Assembly (NCBI RefSeq): GCF_947500125.1
Contig: NZ_CANMRA010000031.1
Span: forward strand, 1-39,371
Source: an uncultured Kocuria sp.
Lineage (GTDB): Bacteria; Actinomycetota; Actinomycetes; Actinomycetales; Micrococcaceae
Direction: 5' to 3'
DNA length: 39,371 nt
Shown: piece after piece, positions 22,971 through 37,982 of the stretch
Layout of the letters: every line of letters begins with the position of its first letter
Numbering within the stretch: the first letter of the stretch is position 1
Made by a program: the position numbers and the translations under genes
The notes under the pieces: generated by a model
The model's input: only the letters and a program-made list of their open reading frames with translations
What the model was told of the DNA's origin: nothing
The model's database searches: none

Positions 22971-24449
22971 TCAGGACTCGCGCCACGGTCCCACGCGCTC
23001 GCGCTGCCGCGGGGTGCTGATCAGCTCGCCGGCGTCGGCGACGTCGCCCACGCGGTGCACCTTGACGAGGTTGGTGGTGCCGGCGACCCCGGGGGGCGAG
23101 CCGGCGCAGATCACGACCATGTCGTCCTTGCCCGCCAGGCCCTGCTCCTGCAGGTGGCGGTCCACCTGCTTGGTCATGTCGTCGGTGTGGTCGACCTTCT
23201 CCACCTGGATGGGCTGCACGCCCCACAGCAGGGACATCAGCGCCGTGACGAGGGGCTCCGGGGTGAACGCCAGGATCGGGTGGGACGGGCGCAGCCGGGA
23301 CAGCCGGCGGGCGGAGTCCCCGGACTGGGTGAACGTGCAGAGGTAGCTGACGTCGAGCTGCCGGGCGATGGTCACCGCCGCGCGGGTCACCGCACCACCG
23401 CGGGTGCGCGGCTCCGTGCCCAGCGCCGGGACGCGCTCGAGGGCCTGGGACTCGGTGGCCTCGATGATGCGGGCCATCGTCTCGATGGTCTCGATTGGGT
23501 ACTTGCCCACCGAGGTCTCCCCGGAGAGCATGACCGCGTCCGCGCCGTCGAGCACGGCGTTGGCGCAGTCGGAGGCCTCGGCCCGGGTGGGGCGCGGGCT
23601 GTCGATCATGGACTCGAGCACCTGGGTGGCGACGATCACCGGCTTGGCCCAGCGCCGGGCCAGCTCGATGGCGCGCTTCTGCACGATCGGGACCTGCTCC
23701 AGCGGCAGCTCCACGCCGAGGTCGCCGCGGGCCACCATGATGCCGTCGAACGCGTCGATGATCTCGTGCAGGGAGTCCACCGCCTGCGGCTTCTCGATCT
23801 TGGCGATCACCGGCAGCCGCCGGCCCTCCTCGTCCATGATCTCGTGCACCCGCACGATGTCCTTGGCGTCGCGCACGAAGGACAGGGCGATCAGGTCCAC
23901 GCCGCGGCGCAGCGCCCAGCGCAGGTCGTCCTCGTCCTTGTCGGACAGGGCCGGGACGTTCACGGCCACGCCGGGCAGGTTGATGCCCTTGTTGTTGGAC
24001 ACCGGCCCGCCCACGACCACCTCGGTGGTCACCGTGGTGTCGGAGACGGCGGTGGCGCGCAGGGCCACCCGGCCGTCGTCGATGAGCAGCGGGTCGCCCA
24101 CGTTGACGTCGCCGGGCAGGGCCTTGTGCGTGGTGGAGCACAGGCTGGCGGTGCCCTCGACGTCCTCGACGGTGATGGAGAACTCGTCGCCGGGGAGCAG
24201 CTCGTGCGGGCCGTCGGCGAAGCGGCCGAGCCGGATCTTGGGGCCCTGGAGGTCCGCGAGGATCGCGACCGTCGCCCCGGCGTCCGCCGAGGCGCGCCGC
24301 AGGTTCTCGTAGGACGCGTCGTGCACGGAGTGGTCGCCGTGGCTCATGTTGAGCCGGGCCACGTTCATTCCGGACCGGATCGCCTGGGAGAGGTTCTCGT
24401 ACGAGGAGATGGCCGGGCCGATCGTGGCCACGATCTTTGCTCGTCGCAT
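22971..24449 (-). CDS. pyk: Pyruvate kinase
   Basis: A 492-residue glycolytic enzyme converting phosphoenolpyruvate and ADP to pyruvate and ATP. It starts MRRAKIVATIGPAISSYENL. The barrel carries GMNVARLNMSHG, ADLQGPKIRLG, the B domain inserted at about 70-165, the active-site lysine segment PVIAKIEKPQAVDSLHEIID (about 210-229), IMVARGDLGVELPLEQVP and the ADP/metal signature; VIVATQVLESMIDSPRPTRA and DAVMLSGETSVGKYPIE follow. The C-terminal allosteric domain (about 350-475) is complete. Length is normal. The ATG at 24449 has AAGGCGG about 8 bases upstream. The leader contains an unusual long hairpin at 24501-24547. It lies downstream of gltD but beyond a strong terminator palindrome, so it is a separate unit with the thioesterase gene. 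Confidence 0.97.
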   Translation of the reverse strand: MRRAKIVATIGPAISSYENLSQAIRSGMNVARLNMSHGDHSVHDASYENLRRASADAGATVAILADLQGPKIRLGRFADGPHELLPGDEFSITVEDVEGTASLCSTTHKALPGDVNVGDPLLIDDGRVALRATAVSDTTVTTEVVVGGPVSNNKGINLPGVAVNVPALSDKDEDDLRWALRRGVDLIALSFVRDAKDIVRVHEIMDEEGRRLPVIAKIEKPQAVDSLHEIIDAFDGIMVARGDLGVELPLEQVPIVQKRAIELARRWAKPVIVATQVLESMIDSPRPTRAEASDCANAVLDGADAVMLSGETSVGKYPIETIETMARIIEATESQALERVPALGTEPRTRGGAVTRAAVTIARQLDVSYLCTFTQSGDSARRLSRLRPSHPILAFTPEPLVTALMSLLWGVQPIQVEKVDHTDDMTKQVDRHLQEQGLAGKDDMVVICAGSPPGVAGTTNLVKVHRVGDVADAGELISTPRQRERVGPWRES

Positions 24450-24500
24450 GTGTGCCGCCTTGGGTCGAGGGGTGCCACCGGGGAGGACGTGCACAGCACT

Positions 24501-24547
24501 GCGGCCGGGGGCCGCGTCGCGCAGGACGCGACGGGGCCCCCGGCCGC
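24501..24547 (-). promoter_or_regulatory. Large two-tier hairpin in the pyk leader
   Basis: GCGGCCGGGGGCC (24501-24513) pairs perfectly with 24535-24547, and inside it CGTCGCG (24515-24521) pairs with CGCGACG (24527-24533) around a 5-base loop. It lies 52 bases upstream of the pyk start, after the gltD terminator. It may be a second terminator or a leader structure. Confidence 0.55.
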
Positions 24548-24650
24548 ACTGCCTGGAACGTCCGCCCGGGGGCGGGGAGGTCGTGTCCAGCCTACCAACG
24601 CCGTCGCCGCTGTCGAGGCGGCCGGGCCGCCGGCCCGCCCCGGACGTGCG

Positions 24651-24698
24651 ACGGCGCGGGCCGGGTCCCTTCCGCGGAAGGGACCCGGCCCGCGCCGT
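24651..24698. terminator. 48-base perfect palindrome downstream of gltD
   Basis: Positions 24651-24698 are fully self-complementary (24-bp arms, centre at 24674/24675, CCGCGG). It would form a very stable hairpin about 34 bases after the gltD stop and is the likely terminator of the gltB-gltD transcript. Confidence 0.85.
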
Positions 24699-24731
24699 GG
24701 TGCCGTGGTGCCGTGGTGCCGTGGTGCCGTG

Positions 24732-24733
<2 letters not shown>
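24694..24733. repeat. 8-bp tandem repeat GCCGTGGT, five copies
   Basis: Four perfect copies of GCCGTGGT (24694-24725) and a fifth with one change (GCCGTGCT, 24726-24733). The array runs from inside the palindrome arm to the gltD stop codon, so it fills the whole 3' untranslated segment before the terminator. Confidence 0.9.
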
Positions 24734-30873
<6,140 letters not shown>

Positions 30874-31157
30874 GACTGACGTCTCCTCACCATGGGATGC
30901 GGTCAACAGGAGCGGCCCCCGCGGCAGAGCTCCGGTCGGGAGGTGCCGCCGGATCGTGAGCTGCCGCCGGCGTCCTCGAGCAGTGGTCGTGGAGGTGCCG
31001 GGCGGCGGAAGGGCCCCGTTCCAGGAATGTCCGACGATGGACGATCGTGGCGTGCGCCGGAGCGGCGGGCGTGGTTCACCCGTCCGCCGGTCAGGCGCCA
31101 GAGAAATCTAGCACTCAGATGTTACAGCTCTGAAAACTCCTCGGCCAGGAGACCCTG
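30874..31157 (-). promoter_or_regulatory. gltB upstream region with AT-rich pocket
   Basis: No gene lies here. The only AT-rich pocket is 31100-31140, whose minus strand contains TTTTCAGAGCTGTAACAT followed by CTGAGTGCTAGATT. TAGATT is a -10 candidate, but the spacing to any -35 is poor. GTAAC recalls half of an actinobacterial GlnR site, but the partner GAAAC is missing. The leader would be over 200 bases. Confidence 0.35.
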
Positions 31158-31174
31158 CCGCACCCCCGGTGCGG
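31158..31174 (-). terminator. Short hairpin after lgt
   Basis: CCGCACC (31158-31164) pairs with GGTGCGG (31168-31174) around a 3-base loop, directly after the lgt stop at 31177. It is a plausible end of the trp-lgt transcript, without a U tract. Confidence 0.55.
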
Positions 31175-31176
31175 TA

Positions 31177-32064
31177 TCACGCGTGCGAGGTCTCCACGGC
31201 GCCGCGGGCCCTGCGGCGCCGGAGCACGACCGCCGCGAACAGGGCCAGCCCCAGCAGGACGAGCCCCAGGGAGGTCCACACGTGCACGCGCAGCCCCAGC
31301 ACCATGAGGGCGGGGTCGATCCGCAGGAACAGCTCGATGAGCATCCGCCCGATGCCGTAGTGGACCAGGTAGAGCGCGAAGAGGCGGCCGCCGTCCAGGC
31401 GGAACCTCCGGTCCAGGGCCAGCAGCAGCACCACCCCGAGCAGATTCCACAGGGACTCGTAGAGGAACGTGGGATGGAAGAGGGTGTCCGCCGGCAGCCC
31501 GGCCGGGAAGTTCGGGCTGCCGGGGTCGATCTCGAGGCCCCAGGGCAGGGTGGTGGGCCGGCCGAAGAGCTCCTGGTTGAACCAGTTGCCCCAGCGCCCG
31601 ATCGCCTGCGCGAGCAGCAGCCCGGGTGCGGCGGCGTCGGCGAAGACCGCCAGGGAGATCCCGTGCCGGCGGCACACCCACCACGCGGCCAGGGCCCCGA
31701 AGGCCACGGCCCCCATGATCCCGAGACCGCCCTCCCAGATCCGCAGCGCGTCGAGCGGGTCCGCGCCGGGGCCGAAGTAGCCGGCCGGGTCCGTGACGAG
31801 CACGTGGTAGGCCCGGGCGCCCACGATGCCGGCGGGCACGGCCCACATCACGATGTCCCACACGATCTCCGGGTCCAGCCCCCGGGCCGCCCAGCGGCGC
31901 GTGGTCAGCCACAGCGCCGCCGCGATGCCCGCGAGGATGCACAGGGCGTAGGCGTGCACGGTCAGCGGGCCGACCGAGAAGCCGGACCAGTCCGGGGAGG
32001 GGATGCCCTGGCGGAGCGCGGAGCTCATCAGGGCGGGCACGGGGGGAACGGCGCTCAGCAGCAT
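31177..32064 (-). CDS. lgt: Prolipoprotein diacylglyceryl transferase
   Basis: A 295-residue membrane enzyme that transfers diacylglycerol from phosphatidylglycerol to the lipobox cysteine of prolipoproteins. Seven hydrophobic segments are visible. Landmarks are TVHAYALCILAGIAAAL with the early histidine (H37), VGARAYHVL, RIWEGGLGIMGA (actinobacterial form; E. coli His103 is not kept at this point), the signature QAIGRWGNWFNQELFG with R157 and N160, and HPTFLYESLWNL. The tail is arginine-rich. ATG at 32064 gives a short hydrophobic lead; an ATG at residue 13 is possible. It follows trpA by 78 bases, as in many Micrococcales. The lipoprotein start at 39238 is one candidate client. Confidence 0.95.
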   Translation of the reverse strand: MLLSAVPPVPALMSSALRQGIPSPDWSGFSVGPLTVHAYALCILAGIAAALWLTTRRWAARGLDPEIVWDIVMWAVPAGIVGARAYHVLVTDPAGYFGPGADPLDALRIWEGGLGIMGAVAFGALAAWWVCRRHGISLAVFADAAAPGLLLAQAIGRWGNWFNQELFGRPTTLPWGLEIDPGSPNFPAGLPADTLFHPTFLYESLWNLLGVVLLLALDRRFRLDGGRLFALYLVHYGIGRMLIELFLRIDPALMVLGLRVHVWTSLGLVLLGLALFAAVVLRRRRARGAVETSHA

Positions 32065-32142
32065 GCGGTGGGGCCTCGGCTCGTGGGGTCGTCGGGACGA
32101 GCGGCCCGGCCCCCGCGGGGGCAGGACCGCCCCGTCACGCTA

Positions 32143-32997
32143 TCAGGCCCGCCCGGCCAGTTCCCGGGCCAGCGCGCCCACGGCCTCGGGGCCGCCGTCG
32201 GCCAGGGCCTGCACGAGGGCGGTGCCCACGATGACGCCGTCCGCGTACGCGCCGATCTCCTCGACGTGCTCCCGGCGGGAGACGCCCAGGCCCACGCACA
32301 CGTGCTGGGCCCCGGCCGCGCGGGTGTCCGCGACGAGCTGCTCGGCGACGTCGGAGACGGCGTCCCGGGCCCCGGTGACGCCCATCACGGAGACCGCGTA
32401 GACGAAGCCGCTCGCGGCCCTGACCACCAGGTCGAGCCGCTCCCGCGAGGAGGAGGGCGCCACCAGGAAGATCCGGTCCAGCCCGTGGGCCTGGGACGCG
32501 GCGAACCACTCCCCGGCCTCGTCGGGGATCAGGTCGGGGGTGATGATCCCCGCTCCCCCGGCCTCGGCGAGCCGACGGGCGAAGGTGTCGACGCCCATCT
32601 GCAGGACGGGGTTCCAGTAGGTCATCACCACGGGCACCGCGTCGGTGCGCTCGGCCACGGCGCGGACCACGCGGAACACGTCCGCGACCCGGAAGCCGTG
32701 GGCGAGGGCCGTCGTGGTGGCGTGCTGGATGACCGGTCCGTCCATGACGGGGTCCGAGTACGGGATGCCGATCTCGATGACGTCCGCGCCGTTGCTGCCG
32801 AGGGCCACGGCCGCCTCGATGGACTCCTCGACGGTCGGGAAGCCCGCCGGGAGGTATCCGATCAGGGCCGGCCGGCCCTGCGCGCGGCACTCGGCGATGC
32901 GGGCGGCGAGCCGTGAACCGGGGTCGGCGTGCAGGCCCGGCGGCAGGATGCGGGAGGCGAGGTCGGCCCCGGAGGTCTCGTGTCGGGTGGTGCTCAC
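32143..32997 (-). CDS. trpA: Tryptophan synthase alpha chain
   Basis: A 284-residue TIM-barrel enzyme that cleaves indole-3-glycerol phosphate to indole and glyceraldehyde phosphate. [20 protein letters not shown] is the first strand and helix. The catalytic acids are E75 in [11 protein letters not shown] and D86 in VMDGPVIQ. The phosphate-binding region is [14 protein letters not shown], then [10 protein letters not shown] and [14 protein letters not shown]. Length is about 15 longer than E. coli at the N-terminus. The GTG start at 32997 overlaps the stop of the trpCB fusion (GTGA), so it is translationally coupled to it. It should bind the beta half of the fusion protein, which places it within reach of the tethered IGP synthase. 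Confidence 0.96.
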   Translation of the reverse strand: MSTTRHETSGADLASRILPPGLHADPGSRLAARIAECRAQGRPALIGYLPAGFPTVEESIEAAVALGSNGADVIEIGIPYSDPVMDGPVIQHATTTALAHGFRVADVFRVVRAVAERTDAVPVVMTYWNPVLQMGVDTFARRLAEAGGAGIITPDLIPDEAGEWFAASQAHGLDRIFLVAPSSSRERLDLVVRAASGFVYAVSVMGVTGARDAVSDVAEQLVADTRAAGAQHVCVGLGVSRREHVEEIGAYADGVIVGTALVQALADGGPEAVGALARELAGRA

Positions 32998-35120
32998 AGT
33001 CGCTCGCCCTTCTCGCCGAGCTCAGCCTCGGCGCTGTCGTCCGGGAGCATCCCGAACCATTCCGCGGCGGTCGCCACGTCCTTGTCGCCGCGCCCCGAGA
33101 GGGAGACGACGACGACCTTCTCCGCGGCCGCCTCCGGCCCGAGCTCCTCGACCCAGCGGCGGCCGAGCTTCAGCGCCCCGGCCAGGGCGTGGGAGGTCTC
33201 GATGGCGGGGATGATGCCCTCGGTGCGGCACAGGAGCCGGAAGGCCTCCATCGCCTCCGAGTCGGTGATCGCCTCGTAGCGCGCCCTCCCGATGTCGTGC
33301 AGGTAGGAGTGCTCGGGGCCCACGGCCGGGTAGTCCAGGCCCGCGGAGATCGAGTGGGACTCGAGGGTCTGCCCGTCCTCGTCCTGCATGAGGTAGGTCC
33401 GGGCGCCGTGCAGCACGCCGGGACGGCCCAGGGAGATCGTGGCGGCGTGGCGTCCGGACTCCACGCCGTCCCCGCCGGCCTCGAAGCCGTAGAGCTCCAC
33501 CGAGGGGTCGTCCAGGAAGCCGTGGAAGATGCCGATGGCGTTCGACCCGCCGCCCACGCACGCCGCGACGGCGTCCGGGAGGCGCCCGGTCTGCGCCAGG
33601 ATCTGCTCGCGGGTCTCCTCGCCGATCTGCTCGTGGAAGTAGCGGACCATCGCGGGGAACGGGTACGGCCCCGCCGCGGTGCCCAGCAGGTAGTGGGTGT
33701 GCTCGACGGAGGCGACCCAGTCCCGCAGGGCCTCGTTGATCGCGTCCTTGAGCGTGCGGGAGCCATTCGTCACGGGCACCACGGTGGCGCCCAGCAGCTC
33801 CATGCGCGCGACGTTGAGGGCCTGCCGGCGGGTGTCCTCCTCGCCCATGTAGACCACGCACTCCATGCCGAACAGCGCGGCCGCGGTGGCCGAGGCCACG
33901 CCGTGCTGGCCGGCGCCGGTCTCGGCGATCAGCCGGGTCTTGCCCATCCGCCGCGCCAGCAGGGCCTGGCCGAGCACGTTGTTGATCTTGTGCGAGCCGG
34001 TGTGGTTGAGGTCCTCCCGCTTGAGGAAGATCCGGCACCCCGCCTCGGCGGCGAAGCGCTGGGCCTCGGTCAGCAGGGAGGGCCGGTTCGAGTAGTCGCG
34101 GGAGAGCCGCTGGAACTCCGCGGTGAACTCCGGATCGGCCTTCGCCTTCTCGAACACGTCCGTCAGCTCGTCGAGGGCGGCGATGAGGGACTCGGGCATC
34201 CACCGGCCCCCGAAGTCGCCGAAGTACGGCCCGGGGGCCTCGCGCAGGGAGGACGCCTCCGCGGCGAGGGCCTCCGCCTCCGCCTCGGGGACGTGTCGCC
34301 GCGCCCGCGCGGCCGCGCCGGCCTCCCGGAAGCTCGTGATGGTTGCGGCGGGATCGGCGCTGCGCACGAGGGCCTCCCCCACCAGGACGGCCTTGGCGCC
34401 GTGCGAGGCGTAGAGGGCGATCTGCTCCTCGCCCTCGACCCCGGACTCGGCCACGATCACCGCCTCCTGGGGCAGGAGCCCGGCCAGCCGGCCGAAGGTC
34501 TCGACGTCGGTGTCGAGGGTCTTGAGGTTGCGGACGTTGACGCCCACGATGCGCGCGCCGACGGCGACGGCGCACTCGATCTCCTCCGGGGTGTGCGTCT
34601 CCACCAGCGCGTGCATGCCCAGCTCGTGGGTCAGCGCGAGGAAGCGGCGCAGCTCGTCCTCGGAAAGAGCGGCGACGATCAGCAGGACGAGGTCCGCGCC
34701 GTGGGCCCGCGCCTCCCAGATCTGGTACTCGTCGACCGTGAAGTCCTTGCGCAGCACGGGCACGCGCACGGCCGCGCGCACGGCGTCGAGGTCCGCCAGG
34801 GAGCCGTTGAAGCGTCGCTGCTCGGTCAGCACGGAGATCACCGAGGCGCCGCCGTGCTCGTAGGCCGCGGCCAGGTGGGCCGGGTCCTCGATCGGGGCCA
34901 GCGCGCCTTTGGACGGGCTCGAGCGCTTGACCTCGGCGATGACCTGCACGGCGTCCGCGCTGGGTCCCCGCAGCGCCGACTCGGCGTCCAGGGCCGGCGG
35001 CCGCTGGGCGGCCGCGCGGCGGAGCTCGTCGAGGCCGACGCGCTCCCGGCGCTCCGCCAGGTCCGCCCGGACGCCCTCGATGATGGCGTCCAGGACCGTC
35101 CCGGTGCTCTGTTGCGACAT
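32994..35120 (-). CDS. trpCB: Fused indole-3-glycerol-phosphate synthase / tryptophan synthase beta chain
   Basis: One 708-residue uninterrupted frame. Residues 1-270 are a complete IGP synthase: [13 protein letters not shown] (K65), [12 protein letters not shown] (K125), [10 protein letters not shown] (E174), [12 protein letters not shown] (N195) and VIVAESGV (E225). Residues 296-708 are a complete Trp[21 protein letters not shown], the PLP lysine K378 in [29 protein letters not shown], the phosphate loop [10 protein letters not shown] and SLSGRGDKD. The linker (about 271-295) is Ala/Glu-rich and probably helical. No ATG or GTG occurs in frame between the domains. A CTG at 34247 has GGAGG 8 bases upstream, so some separate TrpB could be made. 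The product should form a beta dimer carrying two TrpC domains and binding TrpA. ATG at 35120 follows AGGA. Relatives normally have two genes. Confidence 0.95.
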   Translation of the reverse strand: MSQQSTGTVLDAIIEGVRADLAERRERVGLDELRRAAAQRPPALDAESALRGPSADAVQVIAEVKRSSPSKGALAPIEDPAHLAAAYEHGGASVISVLTEQRRFNGSLADLDAVRAAVRVPVLRKDFTVDEYQIWEARAHGADLVLLIVAALSEDELRRFLALTHELGMHALVETHTPEEIECAVAVGARIVGVNVRNLKTLDTDVETFGRLAGLLPQEAVIVAESGVEGEEQIALYASHGAKAVLVGEALVRSADPAATITSFREAGAAARARRHVPEAEAEALAAEASSLREAPGPYFGDFGGRWMPESLIAALDELTDVFEKAKADPEFTAEFQRLSRDYSNRPSLLTEAQRFAAEAGCRIFLKREDLNHTGSHKINNVLGQALLARRMGKTRLIAETGAGQHGVASATAAALFGMECVVYMGEEDTRRQALNVARMELLGATVVPVTNGSRTLKDAINEALRDWVASVEHTHYLLGTAAGPYPFPAMVRYFHEQIGEETREQILAQTGRLPDAVAACVGGGSNAIGIFHGFLDDPSVELYGFEAGGDGVESGRHAATISLGRPGVLHGARTYLMQDEDGQTLESHSISAGLDYPAVGPEHSYLHDIGRARYEAITDSEAMEAFRLLCRTEGIIPAIETSHALAGALKLGRRWVEELGPEAAAEKVVVVSLSGRGDKDVATAAEWFGMLPDDSAEAELGEKGERL

Positions 35121-35206
35121 GGTTTCCTGTCCTCTCGGCGGTGCTGGCCGCCCTGGTGCGTTCGTGGGGTGCGGGCCGCGCCCGGAGCGGGCGGGGGCGG
35201 CGACCG

Positions 35207-35274
35207 GCTCCCCTGCCGGGGAGCGGCCGGGCCGGGCGCGTGCGGCGCTCCCGGGGGCCGGCTCGCGCCGGCCC
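35207..35274 (-). terminator. Two tandem hairpins between DUF6704 and trpCB
   Basis: GGGCCGGC/GCCGGCCC (35255-35262 with 35267-35274, loop TCGC) starts 5 bases after the DUF6704 stop. GCTCCCC/GGGGAGC (35207-35213 with 35218-35224) follows toward trpCB. They may reduce read-through from trpE into trpCB. No Trp-codon leader peptide is present in this 158-base gap. Confidence 0.5.
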
Positions 35275-35278
35275 GGTC

Positions 35279-35542
35279 TCAGCCCTGGTGCTGGCGGGCC
35301 TCGTGCTTGCGCTGCTCCGAGCTGCTGCCGTGGCCCATCCTGCTGAGCACGGCGCCGGCGACGAGCCCCACGACGACCAGCACGATGCCGGCGATCAGCA
35401 CGGGAGTGCTGCCCACCGTGAAGCCCACCACGCCGATGATGACGCCCACCGACATGATGCCCACGGTCACCCACGCGGCCAGCGTGTTGCCGTGCCCCAC
35501 GAAGCCGGTGTGGTCGAGGACGATCTCGTTTCCGTTTGCCAT
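35279..35542 (-). CDS. DUF6704-like small membrane protein
   Basis: An 87-residue protein with a short N-terminal segment [20 protein letters not shown], two hydrophobic helices (about 23-45 and 48-68) and a basic, histidine-rich tail ([20 protein letters not shown]). The [11 protein letters not shown] motif is the H-G-x-x-x-A-A-W hallmark of the small actinobacterial proteins encoded within trp clusters (DUF6704, named from memory). Function is unknown. The ATG at 35542 has GGGAG about 9 bases upstream; the long extension in frame is not coding. It lies between the tryptophan-associated membrane protein and trpCB, in the same direction. Confidence 0.85.
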   Translation of the reverse strand: MANGNEIVLDHTGFVGHGNTLAAWVTVGIMSVGVIIGVVGFTVGSTPVLIAGIVLVVVGLVAGAVLSRMGHGSSSEQRKHEARQHQG

Positions 35543-35735
35543 GTTGTTGCACTCCCGATTTCCCTGCCGGAGCCGGCCGGCTCCGCTCGCACGGCCCCGG
35601 CGGGGCGCGGCGGTTGCTGACAGTCTGTCCCGCCCCATTGTGCCACCCCTGGGGCCGCGCCCGCGCACGCCCCACGGGACTCCGGGTCGTGCGGTCCCGC
35701 GCCGTGGCGGGGACGCCCCGGCGGGGGCGCGGTGC

Positions 35736-36335
35736 TCAGGCGGTGGGGTCGCGGCCCTCGGTGAGGGCGTCCCACGAGTCGATCTCGTCGCCCGGGCGGG
35801 CCGTGCCGGCCGGGGACTCGTCCGCCCCGGAGCGCTCGTAGCGCCGGGCCGAGGTCCAGGACCGCCCCGCCACGAGCGCCCAGGCGCCGCACAGCGCCAC
35901 GAGCGCCGAGGCGGCCGCGGCGAGCCACGGCCAGGCGGTCACGGCGAAGTCGCCGCCGGCGTTGATCATCCCGGTGGCATCGCCCACCGTGGTCTGCGCG
36001 GCGCCGGACGGGTCGGCCAGCACCGCCACGGACGCGGCGAGGGCCCCGAGACCGGCGAGCAGGACCACCACGGCCACCACCGCGCGCAGCACCCGTCCGG
36101 AGATCGCCGTGGTGAGGGCGCCGGCGGCCGCGACGAGGCCGAGGGCGGTGACGGCCGGGGCGGCGTCGGACCCGGCGACGTCCACGGTCACGGGCTCGAG
36201 GGTGGTCTGCACCGTGGCCGAGATCCACGTGGCGGCCGAGCAGGCGAACACGGCCAGGGCCGCCCCCAGGGTGGCGAGCACCACCGTGGACCGCCGGGAC
36301 AGCGCCGCGGGCAGCGACCCGCGGGCCTCAGGCAC
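35736..36335 (-). CDS. Tryptophan biosynthesis-associated membrane protein (TIGR02234)
   Basis: A 199-residue membrane protein with four hydrophobic segments, two near the N-terminus (about 17-36 and 59-79), then about 83-106 and 135-156, with an extracytoplasmic loop between the first two. ATWISATVQ near residue 35 and the small-residue-rich first helix fit the Trp_oprn_chp family found next to trpE in actinobacteria. No enzymatic role is established. The C-terminal tail is acidic (GDEIDSWDALTEGRDPTA). The GTG start at 36335 overlaps the trpE stop by 8 bases (GTGCCTGA), so it is coupled to trpE translation. Confidence 0.9.
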   Translation of the reverse strand: MPEARGSLPAALSRRSTVVLATLGAALAVFACSAATWISATVQTTLEPVTVDVAGSDAAPAVTALGLVAAAGALTTAISGRVLRAVVAVVVLLAGLGALAASVAVLADPSGAAQTTVGDATGMINAGGDFAVTAWPWLAAAASALVALCGAWALVAGRSWTSARRYERSGADESPAGTARPGDEIDSWDALTEGRDPTA

Positions 36336-37929
36336 GCCCGGCGCCCGTCTCCCGCACCGCCACGCGGTCGAGGTCCAGGGCGTGCAGCCGCTCGGCGAGC
36401 ATGACCGCCCGCAGCGGCGCGGTGGCCTTGTTGAGGGACTCGAGGGCCTCGGTCTCGGGGTCCGAGTCCGCCACGATCCCGCCGCCGGCCTGCACGTAGG
36501 CCTTGCCGTCGACGAGCAGCGCCGTGCGGATGGCGATGGCCATGTCCATGTCCCCCGCGAAGTCGAGGTAGCCGACCACGCCGCCGTAGACGGCGCGGCG
36601 CAGCGGCTCGTACTCGTCGAGCAGCCGCAGGGCCCTCGGCTTGGGCGCCCCCGAAAGGGTCCCGGCGGGGAACGTGGCGGCCAGCACGTCGTAGGCGGTG
36701 GCGTCCGGGCGCATCCGGCCGACGACGTTGGAGCACAGGTGCATGATGTGGCTGAAGCGCTCGACCTCCATGAACTCCGTGACCTCCACCGAGCCCGGGA
36801 CGGCGATCTTGGAGATGTCGTTGCGGGCGAGGTCCACGAGCATGAGGTGCTCGGAGCGCTCCTTCTCGTCCTGGAGCAGGTCCCGCTCCAGCGCGAGGTC
36901 CTCCTCGACCGTGCGCCCGCGCGGGCGGGAACCGGCGATGGGGTGCGTCACGGCCTGGTCGCCCGTGACGGTCACGAGCGCCTCCGGGGAGGAGCCCACG
37001 ATCGAGAAGGGACGGCCGCCGGCGTCCTCGAAGCTGTACAAGTACATGTACGGGCTGGGGTTGATGGCGCGCAGCATGCGGTAGACGTCGAGGGAGTCCG
37101 CCGTGCACTCGGTCTCGAAGCGGCGGGAGACGACCACCTGGAAGATGTCCCCGTCCACGATGGCCTTCTTGCCCTCCACGATGGAGTTCATGAACAGGGT
37201 GCGGTCCCAGCTCTGGTCGACCTTGGACTCCAGGTCCCCGCGGATCTCGTCGGTGCCGGTGAGCGTCGAGGCCGTGACGTGGTCGAGGGGCCGGGCGAGC
37301 TTCTCCAGCATCGTGTGCACCCGGTCCACGGCGTCGGCCCAGGCCTCGTCGACGCGCTCGTCGGTGTCGTCGAAGTTGACGGCGTTGGCCACGAGCATCA
37401 CGGTGCCGTCCGTGTTGTCGTGGATCGCGATGTCCGAGACCAGGTTCATGGCCAGCTCGGGGATGCGCAGATCGTCCTCGGGCGGGTGCGGGAGCTTCTC
37501 CCAGCGGCGCACGGCCTCCCAGCCCACGAAGCCCACGAGCCCCGAGGTCAGCGGCGGGACGTCCGCGAAGCGCTCCGTGTGCAGCAGCGCCATGGTGTCC
37601 CGCAGCGCCTCGACGGGGTTGCCGCCGGTGGGGGCGCCGGCCGGGGCCTGCCCGATCCAGTGCGCCTCGCCGTCCTTGGCGGTGAGCGTGGCGCGGGAGT
37701 TGGCGCCGATGAACGAGTAGCGGGACCAGACCCCGCCCTCCGCCGCGGACTCCAGGAGGAACGTGCCCGGCCGTGCCGCCCCGTCCTCGTCGAGCGCGAG
37801 CGCCCGGTAGAGCCCGATCGGGGTCATGGCGTCCGCGAGGATCTTGACGCGGACGGGGATGACGCGGCGCTCCGCGGCGAGCGCACGGAACTCCTCGAGC
37901 GTGGGACTGATGGTGCCCAGGTCCTGCAT
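36328..37929 (-). CDS. trpE: Anthranilate synthase component I
   Basis: A 533-residue chorismate-using enzyme making anthranilate. The allosteric tryptophan site motif L-L-E-S is at 58-61 (GTFLLESAAEGGVWSRYSF), so feedback inhibition should be intact. The catalytic domain shows KKAIVDGDIFQVVVSRRF, PFSIVGSSPEALV, HPIAGSRPRGRT, DLLQDEKERSEHLMLVDLAR, FPAGTLSGAPKPRAL and YVQAGGGIVADSDPE, in the normal order. The glutaminase partner TrpG is not in this window. The ATG at 37929 begins MQDLGTISPTLEEFRALAAE. It starts 53 bases after hisI, in the same direction; no tryptophan-rich leader peptide is seen in that gap. Confidence 0.97.
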   Translation of the reverse strand: MQDLGTISPTLEEFRALAAERRVIPVRVKILADAMTPIGLYRALALDEDGAARPGTFLLESAAEGGVWSRYSFIGANSRATLTAKDGEAHWIGQAPAGAPTGGNPVEALRDTMALLHTERFADVPPLTSGLVGFVGWEAVRRWEKLPHPPEDDLRIPELAMNLVSDIAIHDNTDGTVMLVANAVNFDDTDERVDEAWADAVDRVHTMLEKLARPLDHVTASTLTGTDEIRGDLESKVDQSWDRTLFMNSIVEGKKAIVDGDIFQVVVSRRFETECTADSLDVYRMLRAINPSPYMYLYSFEDAGGRPFSIVGSSPEALVTVTGDQAVTHPIAGSRPRGRTVEEDLALERDLLQDEKERSEHLMLVDLARNDISKIAVPGSVEVTEFMEVERFSHIMHLCSNVVGRMRPDATAYDVLAATFPAGTLSGAPKPRALRLLDEYEPLRRAVYGGVVGYLDFAGDMDMAIAIRTALLVDGKAYVQAGGGIVADSDPETEALESLNKATAPLRAVMLAERLHALDLDRVAVRETGAGRA

Positions 37930-37982
37930 GGGTGTCGACCTGACTTCCTGGTGGCGGACGGGAGTACGGAGCGGTGGGCGGG

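Noticed and set aside
31100-31140. GlnR or AmtR operator upstream of gltB
   Set aside because: One GTAAC half-site is present but no correctly spaced partner, and there is no AmtR-like palindrome.
37930-37982. Tryptophan attenuator or leader peptide before trpE
   Set aside because: The gap is only 53 bases and has no tandem Trp codons or competing stem-loops.
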